In this document: in pieces, positions 48,005-60,300 of the stretch
Numbering within the stretch: position 1 is the stretch's first letter
Layout: each line of letters begins with the position of its first letter
Source: Miscanthus floridulus
Taxonomy: Eukaryota; Streptophyta; Magnoliopsida; Poales; Poaceae
NCBI RefSeq assembly: GCF_019320115.1
Contig: NC_089584.1
Span: 71,703,533 to 71,767,532, forward strand
Direction: 5' to 3'
Length of the DNA stretch: 64,000 bases
Program-made: the position numbers and the translations under genes
Notes under the pieces: model-generated
The model's input: the letters and a program-made list of their open reading frames with translations, nothing else
Told to the model about the DNA's origin: nothing
Database searches by the model: none

Positions 48005-51000
48005 TGTAACACCCCGGGTGTTTAAATATTAAAAACATGACATGTCATCATATGCATTGCAAGGCAATTGTTCATATTGCAAACTTTGAGATGCATACAC
48101 TAAAACAAGTTTATATTCAGGTGGTATGTGTTGAATTGTATTGTTTGACTCAAGTTCAAAGTTTGTTTGATTTTAAATTTTTCGTGAAAACCCTAATTTT
48201 CAGTATTTAAATCCTACCCTGAAAATCCATTTCAAAATCTATGCATATTTGGGAGTTGAGTCCAAAAGCAAAAGTGTAGAGCTTGACTAGTTAAGCAAAG
48301 TTTGTTTTTGGAGTTTTTCAAGTTGTTTAGTAAAATTTGGAGTAATTCAAAAAGACGTAATTCGTTAAATTTCCCCATTTGAATTCAAAAGTTCATTTCA
48401 AAATCTAGACCAAATTAGGAGTTGGTTATAAAAGCAAAGTTGTAGAACTTTTGATTTTGAACAACTTTTGTTTTTGGAGATTTTTGAGTTGTTATGAAAA
48501 TTTGAGAGTAATTTGTGAATTTTGGCAAATGGCAAACTTGTAAATACTGTGAACAGTGTTCACCGCCGTAGCTACACCGCCGGCGACCTTCGGTTCGCTT
48601 CTAGACGCGCGTGTGGACGTCCTCGGCTTCGCGCTGGCGTGAGAAAGGCTCCTGCGTGGCTTCCTTGTGCTTCTGACCGCTCCTTAAGGCCTAAGCCGTC
48701 GCCGTTCTTCGCCGTTTCCCTTCCTCTGTTTTCCCGGCGCTGTTGCCATAACTCCGTTGAGCTTTTGCCGTCGAACCAGCGCCCGCGCCATTGCAGCAAA
48801 GCGTGTCCCAGCTTCGCTTACTCCTTGTGCATCCAGCCGACCCACCAATTCGGCTTGTCTTTATCGGGAACTCGCGGTGCGCGCTCTTCTTCCTCGCGGC
48901 CGGCAGCGTCCCATCGCGAGCGCTTCGCCGTGGCTAGCGTGTTACGGTGATCCTCTGCCCCTGCTGAGTCTTGTTTCAGCTTCGCCACGATGCTGTAGTC
49001 CTCCATGACCCATTGATTTCTCATTTTGACCACCACAGCTCTCGAAACATCGCCACCGACGACGATCTGCTCCGCCGTGCTTGCTCGGAACGTCGACCCA
49101 CCTCTCTGTTGCTCCTCCGGCCTTGTGTTCTACTCAGTCGTGTTTGGGGTGAGCTGCTGATGCTTCCTAGGCCTTCTGTTTAAGCTTTACAAGTCTCACG
49201 TCGTTGGCGTAGCGCTGCCGTGCCACCGCGTCCGCCATGGCCGACGACGAGCTAGTATAGGGCCGTAATCAATGCTGATAGGGACGTCAATTGATGCGCC
49301 TAGTCTTGGTGATCATTTTGGTACTTTGGCCGTCGCCATTAGACTCACCATCGATGAGTTTACGCCAGTCAGCGCCATCGCCGTCATGGTCAAACGTGCG
49401 AGGTTAGGGATGACAGGTGGGGTCGGGTTGTGCGTTCAAATGGATTTTTCTATTTTCAGATTTGAATGAATAGTGATGTAATTTGTTATTTTTGTGTAGA
49501 TTTATTTAGAGCTCCAAAAATTATGAAAATTTTTGTGTGACTTCTTTGTGATGTATATTATTTAAGAAAAATATGAAATAATGTTTTTCAATATTTTTTG
49601 AATGTGATAAAAATTGCTCAATTTATTAATAAATGGATTTCCATGATTTTTCTAGGCTTATTTATTTATCAAAAAATTATGAAATTTGTTTTGCCACTTA
49701 GTTATCATGTAATGAACATTTACTAAAATTTTGAGCTCAATTAGAATAAGTTGATTTATTTAATAATTTTGAATTAAATAATTAATTCATAAAAGTAAAT
49801 TGTAACCTTTAATGAATTAGGTTTTGTTTGAATTTTTGATTGAGTGATGTCCTTGGGTGATTAGTTGATAATGATCCTTGGCAATTGATTTGGGTGTTGC
49901 GAAAAAGGTTTGATTAGTTTGACTTGCCACTATACCACGAAGGAAAGTTGTATTCAAATTCTTAATTTTTGCATCCATCATCGAGCATCATGTTTCGTAT
50001 TCCGCATCATGTTAAACATGGCATTGTTATTATGTGTAGTGAATGAAGGTGAACACGTGGTAGTTAATCAAGTTGTTGAGGAGGTTAATCCGTCTGTTGA
50101 GGTCGGATCGAATACTTGTGAAACATCGCAGGAACCGGACTTTTCCGTCAACGAAGGCAAGCCCCGAATGCATACAACCCTACCTTGTATTTTACAAATT
50201 AATTTCGCTTTTGCTTCTTTTTACTGCATTAAGTGATTAGGAGTCAAGTACAAGTCAAATTAGTACATTACCCACCTTGTTATTCCATAATTACCATATT
50301 ACCAGTTTTAAATTCGTATATGCCTAGTTATGCTTAGCTATGCATAGAATGATGAAAGTCAAGTGATTATCTATCACCTGCGAACTTTAAACAGGATTTG
50401 ATTAACTTATGTTATCATGTGATATGGGAATGTGGAGTAATAAATCTAGACCGAGCGGACTCGGTGTGTGTGAGCCATAAGACATGGAGGTCTTATGAGC
50501 AGGTTCTTTCCACCTGTGTCGATTAAGGCACGTCCGTTGTTGAACTGTCTGTGGTGAGACTTTGTAGTACTAACCACATACTCTAGTAAGCCTGAACTTG
50601 GTGATTCTATTACGAGAATGGCTACTCACGCACTAGGAGTGGAGAGATAGCGGGAATAGCGTGTACCCACGTGGCAATGGGCTAGATTAGTGGAGTACTG
50701 TATTCTCGGGTGGTGCGGACCCATTCTTGTTTTAGAGGATCCGAGGGTAGGTTGGTATATGTAGGTTAGGGACCTGCATATGTCGTGTGGTCTGGAATCC
50801 CCAGCTGGGTTTAAAATTGTTCGAATCGTCGTTGCTCCTCGGTTATAGAGACTCACTTCTCTGTTCATCATCGTAGTACTAATAACTGGAACTCGAATAA
50901 GGCTTATGAAGGTGTTGGATATGAAGTTTCATGACCTCAACATGGATCGTGTCAGCTTTGTATATGATTTTATGAAGTTTTCTATATAAAGAATTTTGTT

Positions 51001-51580
51001 AAAGAGCTTTTACGCAAAAGAACTTTGATTATTGTTAAAACCATACCTTGAATCCCATGAGCCGGCATTCCTGAGTTCTATCAGTTTTATTTCGATTAAG
51101 TCTTGTTGAGTACTTTGTACTTAGGGTTTGTTGACCCTTGTTGCAGGTGAGCCTCATGAGCAGATCTGTTTTGGATCGTGCTGCATGACAGTTGTACCTT
51201 GTGATGATGATGAGAAGTAAATGTGTGGCCTTTGGGCAGGGCAATTTTATTGTGTGTTTTGTATTATATTATAATGCCACTCCACTATTTTGTTTTGTAA
51301 TAAACATCAAACCTAGTTGCGAGGTTTGAAACTACTATTTTGTAAATTATGTTATTGTAAGACTTCCACTATTTTTACTCTGATATTGATATTTGAATAA
51401 ATGTTGTAATACTGCAATGACTCTGTAACATGACCCTGCTCGGAAATTGTGGATGATTCAGGGTTCCCTGAGGACACCCGATAGTCTTCTTAAGTTACCA
51501 GGAACATATGCATAAATGTCAAAGGTCATCGGACAGTGACAGGTGCATGTGGGCCCTATAACTTAGGAGGTTCTACCACA
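48005..51580 (+). repeat. 5' LTR of the chromovirus
   Basis: 3576 bp. AT-rich ends surround a GC-rich block (about 48560-49270) that contains a 142-codon frame starting at 48522. The same block is in the 3' LTR with a slightly different frame end. Sampled by eye, the two LTRs differ by about 2-3 percent. Confidence 0.9.
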
Positions 51581-51583
51581 GAA

Positions 51584-51595
51584 TGGTATCAGAGC
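51584..51595 (+). other. Primer-binding site of the chromovirus
   Basis: Reads TGGTATCAGAGC, a perfect 12-base match to the complement of the initiator-Met tRNA 3' end, three bases after the LTR. Confidence 0.93.
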
Positions 51596-51985
51596 GATCG
51601 TTACAAGATTTTTGTTGTATTGTTTTACAAAAACTTCAAAATGATTTGGGATGACTAAATCTAACTTGATAATTTGGTCCAAATTGCTTCTGACTTATCT
51701 TATTTCTTTCTCACCATTCCGTATTTGATTAAAAAGGTTTTGTGTGGTGGAGTAGTAATCTTACTATGCCCTATATAAAAATAAATGTTGTTTATGTGTA
51801 TTATAAACTTTGATGTTTTTGTTCGTAAGAACGATTCATGCATCATGAATAATTCACTAGTTACTTCCTTCACCTCTTAGTCCGGAGTTGAGTAGTGAGA
51901 CTGGTTTGAGTAATGCAATCCATTATAGCTGCTCTTTGGACTATGATCAAATGGTCTTACTTGGATTAAATTGGCTTCCTACAGT

Positions 51986-52555
51986 ATGGCTCGTGTCAAG
52001 ATGACGCCTCGTAAGTCCACTAGACCTAAAGGAGTTCCTCATCACCAACTTGCCCCTAGGAATGACGGTGCTAGCAGTAGCAGCTCTAGGCCTGATCCCC
52101 AGGCAGAGATATAGAGGATTTCTACAGAGTTAGCACAAGCTACTAGAGATAGGGCTTTGGATGCTATACAGATAGGAGAATTACAGGATCAATTGAGGCG
52201 TCTCACCACCACACATAGGAACTGTGAAAGCATGTTAGTTCGTATGGTGGAGGGACGAAATGAGGCTTGGCATAGGGAAAATGTAGCTAGAGCTAGAACT
52301 CATGAGCTAGAATTCTATGTAGAAGATTTAGAAGAACATAATACTTATCTGCATGAGGAAGTTCATAGGCTTAGTAATCTGCTAAATCCCAATCATGAGC
52401 CTCAAGCTGATGCCATGGACCCCGGTGTCATCCTTGCCGATGATAATGAATCGGAAGAAGAAGAAGAAGAAGATCCTAAAGAATTAGTAATGATCAATGA
52501 AAGTGATGATGAAGGCGGTAATAATTCTGGAATGGATACCGAGCCTAAAGTTTGA
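51986..52555 (+). pseudogene. Small upstream ORF with histone H3 tail-like N-terminus
   Basis: The ATG at 51986 opens a 189-codon frame with one internal TAG (52112-52114, codon 43). After the initiator Met the protein reads ARVKMTPRKSTRPK, against ARTKQTARKSTGGK in histone H3; a QLA matching H3 residues 19-21 follows six residues later. Next come a Ser-rich linker, a coiled coil (roughly codons 58-140, with QLRRL, HELEFYVEDLEEHNTYLHEEV) and a strongly acidic end (SEEEEEEDPKE, ESDDEGG). The function is unknown. The design suggests a chromatin-facing protein, which fits an element that also carries a chromodomain. Two AATAAA signals separate it from gag. Confidence 0.7.
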
Positions 52556-52734
52556 AATAATCACGGAAAAGAGTAGAGTTGTATAATAGTTAGTTATAGT
52601 TAAGCTATGTACCTTTGTTTTAGTACTTACAGGTTCTGGTGTTTATATTAGTAAACCCTATGTAATGTGTCTGGAGTAAGCTTTTGTGCAATTCAATAAA
52701 GGCTTGTGAATAAAGTTTGGTTTGTTATGAGCAG
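52556..52734 (+). other. Spacer between upstream ORF and gag with polyadenylation-like signals
   Basis: AT-rich. AATAAA occurs at 52695-52700 and 52709-52714, and the gag ATG is preceded by a splice-acceptor-like TTGTTATGAGCAG. It may serve to produce separate transcripts; this is inference. Confidence 0.4.
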
Positions 52735-53832
52735 ATGCGTCGTACGCGGGGTTCATATGTTCCTGGAACTTCGCAAGATGAGGATGGTATTCCAGATCCG
52801 CCACTAGTTCCAACAAATCTAGCTGATGCTATAACCGCACTTGTCAATGTGACGGCTAAAAATTCCCGTTTGCTTCATGAGATCGCTCTAAGTAATTAGA
52901 ATCAGATGCAAGGAAACTGTGGTCGTCACCATAATAGACATGAGGCTACATATGTTGATTTTATAGACATAAGACCACTAGTGTTCACCAAGGCAGATGA
53001 ACCATTGGAGGCTGATGACTGGCTTCGAACCATAGAGCAGAAATTTGACCTTATTCCATGCACGGAATATCAGAAACCTGCGTTTGCCGCCCAGCAACTT
53101 AGAGGTACAGCAAGTGCTTGGTGGGCGAACTTAGTGGCTATGCAACCAGCTGGCATTCCAATAACTTGGGCTGAGTTCCGTACTGCCTTCAGAGCCCATT
53201 ATATCCCTGAAGGACTGATGGCAATGAAGTTAGATGAATTCTTTGCTTTGAAGCAAGGAGATCAAACTATGATGCAGTATGTGGGAAGATTTAATCATCT
53301 GTCCCAATATGCATCAGAACATGTCAATACTAATGCAAAGAAGAAAAAGTGGTTTATGAGAGGCCTGAATACCAAGTTGTAGACAATGATGACAACTTGC
53401 ACCAATGTCACTTATCATGAGGCCGTAAATATTGCAATTGCTTCAGAGTCAAAGTATCGGCAGCATAAGGAGCTCAAAAAGAAAAAGAGTATGTCGTCTA
53501 GATCTTTTGGGGGAAATCAGAAGAGGCAGAGGGTGATTTATCATCTAGTACATCATAATCGTCCTCCTTACCGTCCGCCCCAGTCTCAAGCCAGGCAACA
53601 GTCTAATGTCCGTCCTGCTATAACCTATCCAAACTCACAGTCAACCAATGCTCCTGGTGGCAATGCTCCAACGTCCCAGGGTCACAACTATCCATGTTAT
53701 AATTGTGGAAGGACTGGTCATTTCTCTAGGGAATGTCCATATCCTAGGCAGGCTAATCAAAATTATCAGAAGGCCCCTGCCAATCAACAACAGGGTCAGG
53801 CACCAAACAAGAACCCCAATCAGAATGCTTAG
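52735..53832 (+). pseudogene. Chromovirus gag, interrupted by TAG codons
   Basis: Starts at ATG 52735 (MRRTRGSYVPGTSQDEDG); an upstream in-frame ATG at 52717 is also possible. The gag domain runs from DPLEADDWLRTIEQKF-type sequence (near 53010) through FAAQQLRGTASAWWANL and LDEFFALKQGDQTMMQYVGRFNHLSQYA. A Lys-rich stretch, a Pro/Gln/Asn-rich linker and a CCHC knuckle CYNCGRTGHFSREC follow. Three TAGs (52897, 53380, 53830) interrupt one continuous frame, each where Gln fits; there is no frameshift. It forms the particle shell and binds genomic RNA when intact. Confidence 0.9.
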
Positions 53833-56800
53833 AAGGGCAATGATGAGAGGAAGACAGGACGGGTGTTCTATATTCAAGCTGGAGAAATTCTGGAAGGGGA
53901 GCCAGTGATGATGGGTATGTTTCCTATTGCCAATCACCCTGCAGTTATACTTTTTGATTCTGGCGCATCGCATTCATTCATCAATAGAACATTTGTCGTG
54001 AAGCATAAAATTTCAATTGGGGCAACAAAGGAAAGTTTCTTTATACAGTCGCCCAGGGAACGTCTGTGTACTAAGGAAATGGTATACCAGGTACCCGTAA
54101 ACCTGGGTGGGCATATTTTTTCCAATACCATGATTATCCTTAAGGATCAGGATATAGATGTAATCTTGGGAATGAATTGGATGTATCAGCATAAGGCTGT
54201 TATAGATGCTTTGAATAGGACATTAAGAGTAAGTTTGCCTGATAGTAATTCTCAACTTCTCATCCAACTTCCAACCCTAAGAAGATCAGTGGGCAAGATT
54301 TGTGCAACTGCTATCAAAGAGATTAGAGATATTCCAGTTGTGTGTGAATTTCCAGATGTGTTTCCTGAAGATTTACCCAGTCTACCACCTGATAGGGATG
54401 TACAGTTTAATATAGAGTTACAACTTGGAACAGCTCTGATTTCTCAGAGAGCTTATAGGATGCCACCTAAGGAATTGGCCGAGTTGAAGACTCAGTTACA
54501 AGAACTGATTGAGAAAGGGTTTATCCAACCTAGTTCCTCACCTTGGGGATGTCCGGCAATTTTTGTGAAAAAAAGATGAGACCCTATGGTTATGTGTTGA
54601 CTATCGTCCATTGAATGAAGTGACCATCAAGAATAAGTATCCATTACCTCGGATAGATTTGCTTTTTGATCAATTGGCCGGAGCCAAAGTTTTCTCCAAG
54701 ATAGATTTGAGATCAGGATATCACCAAATCAAGATAAAGCCTGAAGATATTCCCAAAACAACATTTACCACAAGATATGGATTATATGAATACTTGGTAA
54801 TGTCTTTTGGTTTGACAAATGCTCCCGCTCATTTCATGTATCTAATGAACTCAGTATTCATGCCTGAGCTAGACAAGTTTGTAGTGGTGTTTATTGATGA
54901 TATTTTAGTATATTCCAAGAATAAGAAAGAACATGCGGAACATCTTAGGATTGTTCTGACTTGCTTGAGAGAACATCAACTATATGCCAAGTTCAGCAAG
55001 TGTAATTTTTGGCTTAAGGAAGTGCAATTTCTTGGACATGTCTTGTCAGCCGAAGGAGTTGCAGTTGATCCCAGCAAAGTGAAAGATGTGCTTGATTGGA
55101 AACCGCCAACCATAGTTCATAAAGTTCGGAGTTTTCTGGGATTGGTAGGGTATTACCGTCGGTTTATTCCAGATTTCTCTAAAATATCAAAGTCCATAAT
55201 GGAACTCTTGAAAAATCAAGTCAAGTTTGTCTGGTCATCTGATTGTGAAGAGGCTTTCCAGACCTTGAAGAGATTGTTGACTACTGCACCAGTGTTAGCC
55301 CAACCTGATATTGAGAAGCCGTTTGATGTTTATTGTGATGCTTCAGGTATTGGTATTGGATGTGTGTTGATGCAAGAAGGCCGAGTCATTGCCTATGCGT
55401 CCAGGCAACTTAAGCAACATGAAGAACACTATCCGACTCATGATCTGGAGTTAGCAGCTGTGGTTCATGCTCTAAAGATTTGGCGGCATTACCTACTTGG
55501 TAATACATGCCATATGTATACAGACCATAAGAGCTTAAAGTATATCTTTACTCAGTCAGAGTTGAACATGCGACAAAGAAGATGGTTAGAACTGATTAAG
55601 GATTATGATTTGGAAGTACATTATCACCCTGGTAAAGCAAATGTAGTTGCAGATGTCCTCAGTCGCAAAAGTTATTGCAATTGTCTAGCAGTGAGAACAA
55701 TGGGTTTGACGCTATGTCAAGAAATGGAGAAGTTGAATGTAGAAGTAATTCAACAAGGTAGTTTGACCAACATAATTGTTGAAGCCACTATTCAAGATCA
55801 AGTTATTGTTGCTCAGAAGGAAAATAAGGGTATAGCCCATATCAAGGAAAGAGTCAAGAATGGAAAAGCAGAATGCTTCAGCATAGATGAGGAAGATGTG
55901 TTATGGTTCAAGGATCGCCTAGTGGTACCAAAAGTTCCTAAGTTGCGGCAGTCAATTCTAGATGAGACACATGCTACTAGGTTATCTATCCATTCGGGAA
56001 GCAACAAGATGTACCATGACTTGAAGCAAAGATTCTGGTGGACTAAAATGAAAATAGAGATTGCTAGATATATAGCAAAGTGTAATACTTGTCAAAAGGT
56101 GAAAGCTATACATTTGAGGTCTGCTGGTGAATTACAACCATTACCAATTCCATCTTGGAAGTGGGAGGACATAAGTATGGACTTTATTGTTGGTCTACCC
56201 AAGACATCAAAGGGATTTGACTTAGTATGGGTTATTGTAGATCGACTAACCAAATCAGCACAGTTTTTTCCAGTCCAGAATACATATCCCACTATACGGT
56301 ATGCCAAGATGTATTTGGAGCGAATTGTGAGTCTCCATGGAGTACCCAAGACTATTGTGTCAGATATGGGTACACAGTTTGTCTCCAACTTTTGGAAACA
56401 ATTGCATTCTTCATTGGGTACCAAACTTCTGTATAGTATAGCTTATCATCCACAGACTGATGGACAGACTGAAAGAGTCAATCAAGTACTTGAAGATATG
56501 TTAAGGTGTTGTGTCCTTAACTATTCCAATAAGTGGGATGAATGCTTACCTTTGGCCGAGTTCTCATACAACAATAGTTATTAGGAAAGCATTAGAATGG
56601 CTCCATTTAAAGCACTCTATGGTCGTAGATGCAGAACATCATTGAGTTGGTCTGAGCCTAGAGAAAGAAGATTCTTTGGAGTTGACCTTGTGAAAGAAAT
56701 AGAAGACAAGGTTAGGCAAATACAGAGTAATTTGAAGATAGCTCAGTCTCGCCAAAAGAGTTATGCGGATAGAAGACGGAGACCATTGGTATTTAACAAA

Positions 56801-57223
56801 GGAGATTTTGTATATCTGAAAGTATCACCAATGAAGGGAGTTAACCGTTTTGGTGTTAAAGGGAAGTTGGCACCCCAATACATTGGACCATATCAAATTT
56901 TGGAGAGGTATGGAAATGTGGCATATCGCTTGAAATTACCTGAACATCTCGTAGCTGTGCATGATGTGTTCCATGTTTCTCAATTGAAGAAGTGTCTCCG
57001 AGTGCCTGAACAGAATGTTAAAGTTGAAGGAGTGGAACTAGAACCGGATTTAACTTATTCCGAATATCCTATCCGAGTGTTGGATCAAAAAGATCATGTT
57101 ACTCGAAGACGGACAATCAAATTCTATAAAATACAATGGAATCAACATTCAGAAGAGGAAGCTACTTGGGAATCAGAAGATTACTTGTTAGAAAAGTTTC
57201 CAGAATTTCTAGCGTCAATATAG
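53833..57223 (+). pseudogene. Chromovirus pol with chromodomain, one frameshift and one TAG
   Basis: Protease: VILFDSGASHSFINRTFV (near 53950). RT begins near 54360 (EFPDVFPEDLPSLPP). The frame shifts in an A run at about 54570-54576 and resumes with [33 protein letters not shown] and the active-site FIDDILVYS (near 54894). RNase H has [26 protein letters not shown] and [10 protein letters not shown]. The integrase has an HHCC finger ([10 protein letters not shown]...CNTCQK), the acidic triad in [16 protein letters not shown] and [12 protein letters not shown], a TAG for Gln at 56582-56584 (NNSY*ESI), and a GPF/Y-type region (APQYIGPYQILER). The C-terminus (57030-57220) is a chromodomain with FYKIQWNQHSEEEATWE, which in this lineage targets integration to marked heterochromatin. 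Confidence 0.92.
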
Positions 57224-57370
57224 AATAGAGTAAAGTTAGTTGAGCTCGGTAGTACAAGTTATGTTTTGTAAAGAGACCTCAGCTGTTTTATGGATAGATT
57301 TTGTATGTGTTCTCGCGACACATTTCCTTTTCCATTACTTACCCTATGTCTTTGAATCTCGGGGCAAGAT

Positions 57371-57389
57371 TTCTTTTAGGGGGAATGAT
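57371..57389 (+). other. Polypurine tract of the chromovirus
   Basis: TTCTTTTAGGGGGAATGAT directly precedes the 3' LTR start TGTAAC, in the form usual for Tekay/Del elements. Confidence 0.85.
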
Positions 57390-60300
57390 TGTAACACCCC
57401 GGGTGTTTAAATATTAAAAACATGACATGTCATCATATGCATTGCAAGACAATTGTTCATATTGCAAACTTTGAGATGCATACACTAAAACAAGTTTATA
57501 TTCAGGTGGTATTTGTTGAATTGTATTGTTTGACTCAAGTTCAAAGTTTGTTTGATTTTGAATTTTTCGTGAAAACCCCGATTTTCAGTATTTAAATCCT
57601 ACCCTAAAAATCCATTTCAAAATCTATGCATATTTTGGGGTTGAGTCCAAAAGCAAAAGTGTAGAGCTTGACTAGTTAAGCAAAGTTTGTTTTTGGAGTT
57701 TTTCAAGTTGTTTAGTAAAATTTGGAGTAATTCAAAAAGGCGTAATTCGTTAAATTTCCCCATTTGAATTCAAAAGTTCATTTCAAAATCTAGACCAAAT
57801 TAGGAGTTGGTTATAAAAGAAAAGTTGTAGAACTTTTGATTTTGAACAACTTTTGTTTTTGGAGATTTTTTAGTTGTTATGAAAATTTGAGAGTAATTTG
57901 TGAATTTTGGCGAATGGCAAACTTGTAAATACTGTGAATAGTGTTCACCACCGTAGCTACACCGCCGGTGACCTTCGGTTCGCTTCTAGACGCGTGCGTG
58001 GACATCCTCGGCTTCGCGCTGGCATGGGAAAGGCTCCTGCGTGGCTTCCTTACGCTTCTGACCGCTCCTTAAGGCCTAAGCCGTCGCCGTTCTTCGCCGT
58101 TTCCCTTCCTCTGTTTTCTCGGCGCCGTTGCCATAACTCCGTTGAGCTTTTGCCGTCGAACCAGCGCCCGCGCCATCGTAGCAAAGCGTGTCCTAGCTTT
58201 GCTTACTCCTTGCGCATCCAGCCGACCCACCAATTCAGCTTGTCTTCGTTGGGAACTCGCGGTGCGCGCTCTTCTTCCTCGCGGCCGGCAGCGTCCCCAT
58301 CGCGAGCGCTTCGCCGTGGCCAGCGTGTTACGGTGATCCTCTGCCCCTGCTGAGTCTTATTTCAGCTTCGCCATGATGCTGTAGTCCTCCATGACCCCTT
58401 GATTTCTCATTTTGACCACCACAGCTCTCGGAACATCGCCACCGACGGCGATCTGCTCCGCCGTGCTTGCTCGGAACATCGACCCACCTCTCCGTTGCTC
58501 CTCCGGCCTTGTGGTCTACTCAGTCGTGTTTGGGGTGAGCTGCTGATGCTTCCTAGGCCTTCTGTTTAAGCTTTACAGGTCTCACATCACTGGCGTAGCG
58601 CTGCCGTGCCACCGCGTCCGCCATGGCCGACGACGAGCTAGTGTAGGGCCGTAATCAGTGCTGATAGGGACGTCAATCGATGCGCCTAGTCTTGGTGATC
58701 ATTTTGGTACTTTGGCCGTCGTCGTTGGACTCATCATCGATGAGTTTACGCCGATCAGCGCCGTCGCTGTCGTGGTCAAATGTGCGAGTTTAGGGATGAC
58801 AGGTGGGGTCGGGTTGTCACTGACTCAGCGTTCAAATGGATTTTTCTATTTTCAGATTTGAATGAATAGTGATATAATTTGTTATTTTTGTGTAGATTTA
58901 TTTAGAGCCCCAAAAATTATGAAAATTTTTGTGTGACTTCTCTGTGATGTATATTATTTAAGAAAAATATGAAATAATGTTTTTCAGTAATTTTTGAATG
59001 TGATAAAAATTGCTCAATTTATTAATAAATGGATTTCCATGATTTTTCTAGGCTTATTTATTTCTCAAAAAATTATGAAATTTGTTTTGCCACTTAGTTA
59101 TCATGTAATGAACATTTACTAAAATTTTGAGCTCAATTAGAATAAGTTGATTTATTTCATAATTTTGAATTAAATAATTAATTGATAAAAGTAAATTGTA
59201 ACCTTTAATGAATTAGGTTTTGTTTGAATTTTTGATTGAGTGATGTCCTTGGGTGATTAGTTGATAATGATCCTTGGCAATTGATTTGGGTGTTGCGAAA
59301 AAGGTTTGATTAGTTTGACTTGCCACTGTACCGCGAAGGAAAGTTGTATTCAAATTCTTAATTTTTGCATCCATCATCGAGCATCATGTTTCGTATTCCG
59401 CATCATGTTAAACATGGCATTGTTATTACGTGTAGTGAACGAAGGTGAACACGTGGTAGTTAATCAAGTTGTTGAGGAGGTTAATCCGTCTGTTGAGGTC
59501 GGATCGAATACTTATGAAATGTCGCAGGAACCGGACTTTTCCATCAACGAAGGCAAGCCCCGAATGCATACAACCCTACCTTGTATTTTACAAATTAATT
59601 TCGCTTTTGCTTCTTTTTACTGCATTAAGTGATTAGGAGTCAAGTACAAGTTAAATTGGTACATTACCCACCTTGTTATTCCATAATTACCATATTACCA
59701 GTTTTAAATTTGTATATGCCTAGTTATGCTTAGCTATTCATAGAACGATGAAAGTCAGGTGATTACCTATCACCTGCGAACTTTAAACAGGATTTGATTA
59801 ACTTATGTTATCATGTGATATGGGAATGTGGAGTAATAAATCTAGACGGGGCGGACTCGGTGTGTGTGAGCCACAAGACATGGAGGTCTTGTGAGCAGGT
59901 TCTTTCCGCCTGTGTCGATTAAGGCACGTTCGTTGTGGAACTGTGTGCGGTGAGACTTTGTAGTACTAACCACATACTCTGGTAAGCCTAAACTTGGCGA
60001 TTCTATTACGAGAATGGCTACTCTCGCAGTGGAGAGATGGCGGGAATAGCGTGTACCCACATGGCAATTGGCTGGATTGGTAGAGTACTATATTCTCGGG
60101 TGGCGCGGACCCGTTCTTGTTTTAGAGGATCCGAGGGTAGGTTGGTATATGTAGGTCAGGGACCTACATATGTCGTGTGGTCTGGAATCCTCAGCTGGGT
60201 TTAATCGGTTTGAATCGTCGTTGCTCCTCGGTTATGGAGACTCACTTCTCTGTTCATCATCGTAGTACTAATAACTGGAACTCGAATAAGGCTTGTGAAG

